Origin: Pseudomonas lactis
Lineage (GTDB): Bacteria; Pseudomonadota; Gammaproteobacteria; Pseudomonadales; Pseudomonadaceae
DNA: 64,000 bases
Reading direction: 5' to 3'
Assembly: GCF_001439845.1 (NCBI RefSeq)
Contig: NZ_JYLO01000012.1
Location: forward strand, 186,001-250,000
Made by a program: the position numbers and the translations under genes. Positions 51,262 through 58,096 of the stretch are shown here, piece by piece (position 1 is the stretch's first letter; the number at the start of each line of letters is the position of its first letter). The notes under the pieces were generated by a model that worked only from the letters and a program-made list of their open reading frames with translations, was not told the DNA's origin and searched no databases.

Positions 51262-54200
51262 ATGAGACATCTTGATATCGTTCTGTGCGGGCGCAGCCAT
51301 GCGCTTGCCTGCCTTACGCAAGAGCTGGAGCAGATGGGCCATACCGCCCACTTGTTGACCAGTGATAACGCCATTGATCTTTGCCGGTTACCGGTGCCGG
51401 ACTTGCTGATAGATGACGCCAGCACGGCGCAACTGCCCCATTATCCGTCGTGTCAGCGCCTGTCTTTGCGGGCGCACTCCGATAATGCCAGCGATGTCTT
51501 TGCGCCAGTGCGGGTGGACTGCCTATGGCGTCCTGGTGACGGCGACTGGATGTTGCTGGGGCGCCGCGAGGTGTGCGCCGATGCCGCTGGCAACGGCGCC
51601 GACCTGGCGCACGAAGCGGTTGCGCAGGTGGTGGAGATGGCCAGTATGCACATTGGGCGTTTCTCACGTAGCGCCGACTATCTTGAGGTGCCCCGTGAGC
51701 CGGTACGGGCGCTCGACCGGTTGTCGAGCCTGACGCTGATCGACAGCCTGGTGTGGTGCCATCACCACAATGCAACTGTCAACACCGGGATCCTGGAGGA
51801 CGCCAAGCGCCCCTTTATACAACGCCTGGCCGATAGCCTGCTGATCAATGCCGAGCGCAACGCCCTGAAAGTGCAGGGGCGTGGCATGTCCTACGCGCAA
51901 TTGCATGCCTATAGCGTGGCGATTCAAGAGCGCTTGCAGCCTTTGCTTGAAATCTCCACCGGCGGGGTGACGGTGGTCGCTATCTCGTTGCCTAAAGGCA
52001 CGGCGCTCTACGCGGCGATCCTGGCGGTGCTCGGGTGTGGCGCGGTGTACTTGCCCCTGGACCCGAACCATCCTGTCGAGCGCCGCGCGGCGATCCTCAA
52101 GCATTCCGGCGCCTGCTTGCTGATTCAGGACACCCAGGCAGACGACCCACTGCCGGGCCTGGCCACCCTGGACATCAGCCACCTGGATTTCTTCCACCAC
52201 GGCGCCCAGGGTTACAGCCGGGTCGCCCTGGCCCCGGATCAGCGCCTGCTGCGAGTAGCGCTTAGTGGCTCGGCGCCTTGCGTGGCGATTTACACCTCGG
52301 GTACCACCGGGCAACCCAAGGGCGTGTTGCTGACGGTCGATAACCTGAGCCACTTCTGTGCGTGGTATGCCCTCTATGTGGAACTGAGCCATCACAGTCG
52401 AGCCTTACAGTTTTCCACCATCAACTTCGATGCGTCGTTGCTGGATATCTTTCCCACGCTTATCCAGGGCGGCGAGTTGATCGTGCCCACCGAAGACCAG
52501 CGCCGCGACCCGGTGGCGCTTGCCGAGTTGATCCAGCAAGAACAGGTTACCCATGCGTTCTTGCCGCCGGCCTTGCTCAGCATTATTCAGCTCGAATCGC
52601 TGTACGGCATCCAGCACCTGGTGACGGGCGGTGATGTGTGCGAGCCCCAGGTGATCGAGCAACTGGTGGGCCATTGTGCGCTGCACAATATTTACGGTCC
52701 CACCGAGACCACGGTGCTCGCCACCTGCCGCACCTTCCAGCCCGCAGACAACAATCGCAACCTGGGCGTGCCGATTGCCAATACCTCGGTTTACCTGCTG
52801 GATGAACACGGTCAACCGGTAGGCGAAGCGGACAGCGGTGAGATTCACATCGCCGGGCCCGGCGTAGGTGCTGGCTACCTCGGTGCCTTGGAAATGACTG
52901 CCGAACGTTACCGCCTGCATGAGTTGCCCGACGGTCAACGGGTGCGCCTGTACCGTACCGGCGATCTGGCGCGTTGGACCCGCGAAGGCATCCAGATCAT
53001 CGGGCGCCTGGATAACCAGGTGAAGATTCGCGGGTTCCGGGTCGAGCCAGAAGAAATCGAGCACCTGCTGCAATCGAGCCAACTGTTCCGTCAACTGGCG
53101 GTAGTCATCGATAACCAGCGGCGCATCCTGGCCTTTTTCTCTCAGCCCCAAAATGCCGAAGGCCAAGTGGCCAGCGAAAAGTTGCAGGCTTATGCGCTCA
53201 AGCATTTACCCGACTACATGCGCCCCAGCGCCTACTGCCTGCTGGAGTGTTTGCCGGCCACGGCCAATGGCAAGATCGACCGCAAAGCCTTGAGAGAATT
53301 ACCAGTTAACTACAAGACCCAAGGGCCGCACCTGGCACCCCAGAACGTCACCCAGCAGCAGTTGCTGGAGCTGTGGTCCAGGCTGTTGGACCTACCCGCG
53401 GAGGACATCTCCGTGGATGACAGTTTCTTCAATCTGGGGGGGCATTCGATCCTTTTGTCGCAGATGCTCATGGGCATTCGCGAAACCTTTGGCAAGGGGG
53501 TCTCGATCAACCGTTTTATCGAACAGCCCACCCTGATCAACCTTGCCAACCTGATCGACCAGCACGTCGATGCCACCGCTACGGTCAGTCCTCAAGCGCT
53601 GCAGGACGCGATGATTCGGCCTGAACTGGACGTGTTGCCGATCAGTCGGCTGGGCAACATACACAAGGTCATCGTGACCGGCTCCAATGGTTTTCTCGGC
53701 GTGCATATTGTCGAGGCACTACTGGAACTGGGCAGTACCGAAGTGGCTTGCCTGGTTCGCGAGTCGGCGGGGATGAGCGCCCAGCAGCGCTTCGAGCAGG
53801 CGCTGATCCAGAACCGTCTCGAGCATCTGGACCTGAGCCGCGTAAAGGTACTGGCGGCGGATATCAGCAAGCCACGCCTGGGGTTATCCGAGCAGGACTA
53901 TGAATGGCTAGACCGTGAATATGGCGTGTTGATCTATAACGCGGCCAACGTCAACCACGTGCTCGACTACGAGTCGCTGGTCAAGGACAACGTCACGCCT
54001 GTGCTCGAATGCCTGCAACTGTGTGAAGGGCGCAGCAAGAAGATTTTCAACTTCATCTCCACCCTGTCAGCTTCAAGCACAATGGATGAACAGGGGCGGG
54101 TGTTGGAAGAGCCACCGGCGTTCACGCCGCCGATCTACATTCGCAATGGTTACAACCTTTCCAAGTGGGTGGCTGAGCGCATTTTGTGGAATGCCAGCGA

Positions 54201-54738
54201 GTCGGGCGTCTGGGTCAACCTCTACCGGCCGGGAAACATTGCATTCAATACGCGAACGGGGGTGTGTCAGCCGCACCAGAATCGCTTGATGTTGATGCTC
54301 AAAGGCTCACTGCAGCTTAAGGAAGTGCCCGAACTGGCGCTTAATTTCGACCTGATGCCGGTGGATTTCCTCGCCCGGTTCATTGCCTTTCATGCCAGCC
54401 GCCATAACCGTTCCAAAGCGGTGTTCAACCTGCACAACCCGCAGCCCCTATCATGGACTCACTATGTGGAGGCGTTTCGCGCTGCCGGTCACGACTTCCA
54501 GATGGTCCCGGTGACGCAATGGCAACAGCGCCTGTCGGCCATCGACAGTAATAACGCACTGTTCGGTGTGGTCGGTTTTTACCTTAATGGGTTTGAAGAA
54601 GACATTGGTGATATCTCGATGATCGAGTACCGCAATGCGCTCTCAGGCATCCAGAGCATGGGGGAAGACTACCCGGCCAAGAGCAGTGCGCTGCTGCAAA
54701 AAGGCTGTGACTACCTCAAGCAAATCGATTTCATCTAA
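51262..54738 (+). CDS. mgoA: NRPS with A-T-R domains (mgoA/pvfC/hamD-type)
   Basis: A 1158-residue single-module synthetase. Residues 1-170 form an N-terminal region with a MRHLDIVLCGRSHAL start and no known motif. The adenylation core follows with IYTSGTTGQPKGV near 341-353, FDASLLDIFPTL, IYGPTETTVLAT and LPATANGKIDR. The carrier domain has FFNLGGHSIL with the Ser near 725. The C-terminal thioester reductase has VTGSNGFLGVHI near 803 and YNLSKW near 962. It would load an aliphatic amino acid, present it to the N-oxygenase and release it by reduction. This layout and gene order match the mangotoxin-regulating mgoA and P. entomophila pvfC. The gene is complete. Confidence 0.92.
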   Translation: MRHLDIVLCGRSHALACLTQELEQMGHTAHLLTSDNAIDLCRLPVPDLLIDDASTAQLPHYPSCQRLSLRAHSDNASDVFAPVRVDCLWRPGDGDWMLLGRREVCADAAGNGADLAHEAVAQVVEMASMHIGRFSRSADYLEVPREPVRALDRLSSLTLIDSLVWCHHHNATVNTGILEDAKRPFIQRLADSLLINAERNALKVQGRGMSYAQLHAYSVAIQERLQPLLEISTGGVTVVAISLPKGTALYAAILAVLGCGAVYLPLDPNHPVERRAAILKHSGACLLIQDTQADDPLPGLATLDISHLDFFHHGAQGYSRVALAPDQRLLRVALSGSAPCVAIYTSGTTGQPKGVLLTVDNLSHFCAWYALYVELSHHSRALQFSTINFDASLLDIFPTLIQGGELIVPTEDQRRDPVALAELIQQEQVTHAFLPPALLSIIQLESLYGIQHLVTGGDVCEPQVIEQLVGHCALHNIYGPTETTVLATCRTFQPADNNRNLGVPIANTSVYLLDEHGQPVGEADSGEIHIAGPGVGAGYLGALEMTAERYRLHELPDGQRVRLYRTGDLARWTREGIQIIGRLDNQVKIRGFRVEPEEIEHLLQSSQLFRQLAVVIDNQRRILAFFSQPQNAEGQVASEKLQAYALKHLPDYMRPSAYCLLECLPATANGKIDRKALRELPVNYKTQGPHLAPQNVTQQQLLELWSRLLDLPAEDISVDDSFFNLGGHSILLSQMLMGIRETFGKGVSINRFIEQPTLINLANLIDQHVDATATVSPQALQDAMIRPELDVLPISRLGNIHKVIVTGSNGFLGVHIVEALLELGSTEVACLVRESAGMSAQQRFEQALIQNRLEHLDLSRVKVLAADISKPRLGLSEQDYEWLDREYGVLIYNAANVNHVLDYESLVKDNVTPVLECLQLCEGRSKKIFNFISTLSASSTMDEQGRVLEEPPAFTPPIYIRNGYNLSKWVAERILWNASESGVWVNLYRPGNIAFNTRTGVCQPHQNRLMLMLKGSLQLKEVPELALNFDLMPVDFLARFIAFHASRHNRSKAVFNLHNPQPLSWTHYVEAFRAAGHDFQMVPVTQWQQRLSAIDSNNALFGVVGFYLNGFEEDIGDISMIEYRNALSGIQSMGEDYPAKSSALLQKGCDYLKQIDFI

Positions 54739-54757
54739 ACAAAAAAGGAGCTTTCTC

Positions 54758-55225
54758 ATGCAACATTTTGAACCCGATACCCTGGTCTGCAACCCAGTGG
54801 GCAACCCTGTCGTCGCCAGCGTGATCGTGAACGGCGATGCTCGCAGCGTGTGGAAAGTCGTCGGAGATTTCTCCGGTTTCGCCAAGTTTATCCCTGCGCT
54901 TTCCCACATTGAAATGACCGGCGAGGGCGTACGTTCGGTACGCAAGAAGCTGTTCAAGGACGGTAATGTGGTGATTGAGCAACTCAATACGCATGACGAC
55001 CAAGCGATGGCCATGACCTGGTCACTGATCTACACGTCGTTGAATATCGGCAACCTATGGGCAGTAATGCAGGTTGCTCCTCAAGGCGAGCGCCAGAGCC
55101 TGGCGACCTGGACTATCATTGGCCAGCCCTACACTGGCGGCAAGGAAGACGTGCCAGCGTTCGAGGCTTTCCTGCAAAGCTTTGCCGATAGTGCGATGAA
55201 AAATGTACAGGAACTATTTATCTGA
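54758..55225 (+). CDS. mgoD: Polyketide-cyclase/START-like protein (mgoD/pvfD/hamE-type)
   Basis: A 155-residue SRPBCC-fold protein (VNGDARSVWKVVGDFSGFAKFIPAL at the N-terminus, VPAFEAFLQSFADSAMKNVQ helix at the end). The ATG follows AAAGGAG by 7 nt. It is the last gene of the signal operon, 19 nt after the NRPS, as in mgo, pvf and ham clusters. The fold binds a small hydrophobic ligand. Its exact step in signal formation is not known to me. No terminator is obvious right after it, though the strong palindrome at 55276-55348 may stop transcription. Confidence 0.88.
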   Translation: MQHFEPDTLVCNPVGNPVVASVIVNGDARSVWKVVGDFSGFAKFIPALSHIEMTGEGVRSVRKKLFKDGNVVIEQLNTHDDQAMAMTWSLIYTSLNIGNLWAVMQVAPQGERQSLATWTIIGQPYTGGKEDVPAFEAFLQSFADSAMKNVQELFI

Positions 55226-55275
55226 CTCTAGAAGGCCAGGGCTGAAGTAACCCAAAGTCCATGTACGAGTCGGAC

Positions 55276-55348
55276 TGCAGTAGCGGCAGCCGGCCCTCCC
55301 GTCTCTTTCCAGGAAAAAGAGACGGGAGGGCCGGCTGCCGCTACTGCA
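55276..55348. repeat. Perfect inverted repeat with 33-bp arms
   Basis: The arms 55276-55308 and 55316-55348 are exact complements around the 7-nt loop ccaggaa. Such a long perfect palindrome is rare. Its core ccgtctctttc/agagacggg recurs at 31198-31230. It lies 50 nt after the last gene of the signal operon. Confidence 0.85.
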
Positions 55349-55582
55349 CTGTGGGTAAGTGGGCTTCGCTACGTTGAGCGTGCCTGTGCCTTATCGGAAG
55401 CGAGCGCGCATGGGCTGGGCTTAAAGACCCCTTGCTACTTTGGCAATGCTGTCGATGACAGCGCTTTTCGGCTCAGGTGTAGCGCGTGCTCGGCGGGTGG
55501 GATGGCGTTTATAGGCAGTGGACGTGTATGGAAGAAGGTGGCCATCAGATGGATGATAGGTCGTTCGTCGGTTTTTAAAGTG

Positions 55583-55626
55583 AGCCCCTGAGGGCAGGAC
55601 GGCAAGCCTTCCCGCCCTCAGGGGCT
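55583..55626. repeat. 13-bp hairpin downstream of the integrase gene
   Basis: The arms agcccctgagggc (55583-55595) and exact complement (55614-55626) enclose 18 nt. It lies beyond the integrase stop on that gene's transcript and could end it or serve as a recombinase-related site. Confidence 0.6.
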
Positions 55627-55654
55627 GGGCCTGAAAAGGTTATGGGCGATGCGG

Positions 55655-55740
55655 CTGGTGGCGACTGTCGCCACGTTGTCGCCATACGAAGGATCGCTAA
55701 ATACGTGGGATGTCGCCATTGTCGCCGCTGTCGCCAGCAG
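55655..55740 (+). pseudogene. Relic of the VATVA-repeat gene
   Basis: The plus strand reads VATVATLSPYEGSLN and then DVAIVAAVAS before a stop. The intact protein at 33047-33400 has VATLSPRSKPG...GVATVVAVATT. Five gtcgcc units at 55667, 55678, 55712, 55721 and 55730 underlie this. The rest of the gene is missing, so a copy of the 31.6-34.6 kb module once lay here. Confidence 0.5.
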
Positions 55741-55747
55741 GAACTGA

Positions 55748-57004
55748 TTAACGAAACGGGATGACGTTCCCGTTTCTGTTTTCATGAATGGCCGTCACCG
55801 ACAAATTGCCGGTGGCAGCTTTTTGAATGTAGTCGCTCCACCAAGTCATCATCGGGCGTCTTCGCTCAATGTAGTCAGCTCGGTTGTACGCGCTTCGGAC
55901 TTCGTCTTTGTCGACATGGGCGAGTGCGACTTCAATCAACTCCGGGTCCCATCCATGTTCGTTGAGGATGGTGCTGGCCATTGATCGCAGGCCGTGGCTG
56001 ACCAACCGATCCTGGAAGCCCATACGCTTTAATGCCATGTTCGCGGTCTGGCTGTTTGCGTGGGTACGCGGATTTCGGTCGGCCGGAAATACGTGTTCCC
56101 GGTGGCCGCTGTAGGGCTTGAGTGTCTCTAGCAGCGCGAGCGCCTGATCGCTTAGGGGGATGGGGTGCGCACGGCGTTTTTTCATGCGCTCCTTTGGGAT
56201 GGTCCAGATGCGTTTCTCGAAATCTATTTCTGCCCAGGTCGTCCCGGCAGCCTCGGCAGGGCGGGTCATAGTGTGCAGTTGCCATTCGATCAGGCAGCGG
56301 GTGATGCGTTTGATACTGGCGTTGGCAATCGCCAGCATAAGGTCGGGTAGTTCTTCGGGAGGAAGTGCCGCCATGTTTTGTTTTTGCGGTTTCTTGAAGG
56401 CTGCCCGAATTCCACTGAGCGGGTTCGCAAATATCAGCCCGCAGTTGACGCCGTAGGCCATGATTTCGTTGAGGCGTTGGGAAAGTCGCTTGACCGTCTC
56501 CAGGCTGCCTTTGGCCTCGATCGGCCGTAGGAGCTTGATGATCATGGGGGCGGTGATGTCTGCGAGGGGTGTGGCTTTGAGGCTGGGGAAAACATGCAGC
56601 GTGAGTGAGCGCCAGATGTCTTCGGCGTATGCCGTTGTGACGGAGTGCTTTTTCAGTTCGAACCAGGCGGTTGCCACCTTCTCGAGTGTGTGTTCGGTCT
56701 TCGCCAACTTGGCTTGCCTGAGCTCATCGCGGTGAGCCTTGGGGTCAATGCCTAGCGCCAGTAGTTCACGTGCTTCTTGAGCTTTCTTTCTGGCGTTCGC
56801 CAACGAGAGAGCCGGGTAAGGGCCCAGCGCCATATTGAGGCGGTTTTTGGTTACCGGCTCGCGGTAGTTGAAATTCCATATCATCGAGCCACTGGCTCTG
56901 ACTCTGAGTTGAAGGCCGTCGCCGTCAGTGAGAACGAAGTCTTTTCCTGTTGCCTTGACTGCCTTGAGTTGGCGGTCTGAGAGGCGGGTTGCATTAGTAG
57001 GCAT
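55748..57004 (-). CDS. P4-type tyrosine integrase of the ssrA island
   Basis: A 418-residue integrase starting at ATG 57004 (GGAGG upstream). The N-terminus is DUF4102-like (MPTNATRLSDRQLKAVK... DGDGLQLRVRASG). The catalytic domain has Arg in TMTRPAEAAGTTW, then H-x-x-R in SHGLRSMAS, His in VALAHVDKDEVRSAYNR and the nucleophile Tyr near 373 in NRADYIERRRPMM. P4-type integrases recombine at the 3' end of tRNA and tmRNA genes. This gene points away from ssrA with its start 187 nt from the tmRNA 3' end, the usual layout for an island inserted in ssrA. It appears intact, so excision may still be possible. A homologous 3' fragment survives at 34.7 kb. Confidence 0.92.
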   Translation of the reverse strand: MPTNATRLSDRQLKAVKATGKDFVLTDGDGLQLRVRASGSMIWNFNYREPVTKNRLNMALGPYPALSLANARKKAQEARELLALGIDPKAHRDELRQAKLAKTEHTLEKVATAWFELKKHSVTTAYAEDIWRSLTLHVFPSLKATPLADITAPMIIKLLRPIEAKGSLETVKRLSQRLNEIMAYGVNCGLIFANPLSGIRAAFKKPQKQNMAALPPEELPDLMLAIANASIKRITRCLIEWQLHTMTRPAEAAGTTWAEIDFEKRIWTIPKERMKKRRAHPIPLSDQALALLETLKPYSGHREHVFPADRNPRTHANSQTANMALKRMGFQDRLVSHGLRSMASTILNEHGWDPELIEVALAHVDKDEVRSAYNRADYIERRRPMMTWWSDYIQKAATGNLSVTAIHENRNGNVIPFR

Positions 57005-57153
57005 GAGAGCTACCTCCGACACCGTTTTGGTATCCCAAAAATAACACCGGTGGGTCCGGGATACCAAATGGGATACCAAAACGCCTGGAACTCTAAATTC
57101 TTCTACGGAAGCCAATGGCCCTGAAGTCCTTGATTTAACTGGATTTCAGGCAC

Positions 57154-57180
57154 AAAAAAAGACGTCCGTGGACGTCTTTA
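57154..57180 (-). terminator. Rho-independent terminator of ssrA
   Basis: On the minus strand a stem with arms AAAGACGTCC and GGACGTCTTT and a two-base loop is followed by a run of seven T. It lies 11 nt past the tmRNA 3' CCA. It probably also insulates the integrase gene. Confidence 0.85.
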
Positions 57181-57190
57181 GATGATGAAG

Positions 57191-57587
57191 TGGTGGAGCC
57201 GGGGGGATTTGAACCCCCGTCCGCCAGTACTCCGCTGTCGGTACTACATGCTTAGCCGTTTCTATTAAGTTAACCCTCAGCGACCCGAAGGGCAGGGTGC
57301 TTTGGGCGAGTTGTGTAAGTTTTAGCCGCTTCGTCCACAACGTACTGCACGGCGATTCTGTTCTATATGACAATCACTTTGGGTTTACAGACATCCCCTG
57401 GTGATTGCTGGACCCGAAGGTACCAGAAGCTCAGGGCTAAGGCTGCTTACGCAGCGAGAGCGAATTCCTGGCCGTAGTTTTCGTCATTGGCAACTATAAG
57501 AAGTTGCAACAGTGGATTTACGAGTTCTGTTACCAACTCGGCATGCACCTAAAGTTTCGCGACCGGCGTCGAATCCTAAACGGCCCC
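57191..57587 (-). ncRNA. ssrA: tmRNA
   Basis: A 397-nt tmRNA. The 5' end GGGGCC pairs with the GGCTCCA before the 3' CCA (57191-57193); the T-arm GGGTTCAAATCCC is present. The tag frame, on the minus strand from 57491 to 57447, encodes ANDENYGQEFALAA and TAA. tmRNA rescues stalled ribosomes together with SmpB, whose gene lies 6 kb away in the same core segment. The 3' end is the probable attachment site of the neighbouring integrase. I could not find a second copy of its 3' sequence in the window, so the far end of the island is likely outside to the left. Confidence 0.97.
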
Positions 57588-57654
57588 GTGCTTGTAACTC
57601 GTTGTTTCTTAGTGAGTGACAAGCCTGTGCAGTGTACGCCAAAACGTCAGCGAA

Positions 57655-57674
57655 GGCCAACCCGAAGGTTGGCC
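57655..57674 (-). terminator. Terminator hairpin after the small secreted protein gene
   Basis: The minus-strand stem GGCCAACC-TTCG-GGTTGGCC has a stable UUCG tetraloop and is followed by a T-containing tract. It lies 8 nt after the stop at 57682. Confidence 0.7.
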
Positions 57675-57681
57675 CTATCGC

Positions 57682-57960
57682 TTACTGACCGCCTTTGTCG
57701 CTGTTCTGCAGGTCTTGCAGGGCCTTGGAGGTGATTTCGATGCACTTCTTCTCATCACCGGCGGCGTGGGCGGCCTTGGCCTGGGAGACGGCGGTGTCTA
57801 TTTCGCCACTTTTACCGCTGGTGTCGGTGGCGAGCAGGGCTTTGCCGTTGTTGATTTTGTCCAGGTTGATCTGGCACAGGTCTTTGTCACTGGCTGCGAA
57901 AGCGGGGGAGGCGAGCATCGCAGCGGTCATGAACAAGCCAGCAAGAGCGGAACGCTTCAT
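57682..57960 (-). CDS. Small secreted/periplasmic protein of unknown function
   Basis: A 92-residue protein with a clear signal peptide (MKRSALAGLFMTAAMLASPAFA, cleavage after AFA). The mature part is about 70 residues, helical, with two Cys (DLCQINLDKIN and KKCIEITSK) that could form a disulfide, and a KALQDLQNSDKGGQ tail. The ATG at 57960 has GGAGACAC upstream; a longer in-frame start would spoil the signal peptide. Similar small proteins are common in Pseudomonas near ssrA; no function is known to me. Confidence 0.8.
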   Translation of the reverse strand: MKRSALAGLFMTAAMLASPAFAASDKDLCQINLDKINNGKALLATDTSGKSGEIDTAVSQAKAAHAAGDEKKCIEITSKALQDLQNSDKGGQ

Positions 57961-58096
57961 AGGGTGTCTCCTTGCGCAAAAGGGCTCGACGCTGCTGGCG
58001 TGCAACCGCTGCCAGCGACATCACGGATGGGCCTCGTTTGTCGAGGCCTATGCAGATGACTGCGTCGGTGCGCCAGGGTTCGGTTTTTTTGCCGGG

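Larger units (their letters stand above)
55226..55747. other. Repeat-bearing non-coding stretch next to the integrase
   Basis: No gene is visible over 522 nt. It contains the 33-bp palindrome (55276-55348), a 13-bp hairpin (55583-55626) and a relic of the VATVA-repeat gene (55655-55740). A short tract at 55580-55595 (tgagcccctgagg) resembles 34644-34656 (tgagcccgtgagg), which lies in the same position relative to the decayed integrase. Confidence 0.55.

Noticed and set aside
55660..55740. Short direct repeats as a CRISPR array
   Set aside because: The gtcgcc units are only six bases with mostly 9-11 nt spacing and no unique spacers; they encode a Val-Ala-Thr peptide relic.
57191..57260. Second copy of the ssrA 3' end as the far attachment site of the island
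   Set aside because: I looked for the T-arm and 3' sequence elsewhere on both strands and found none in the window; the other end is probably to the left of position 1.
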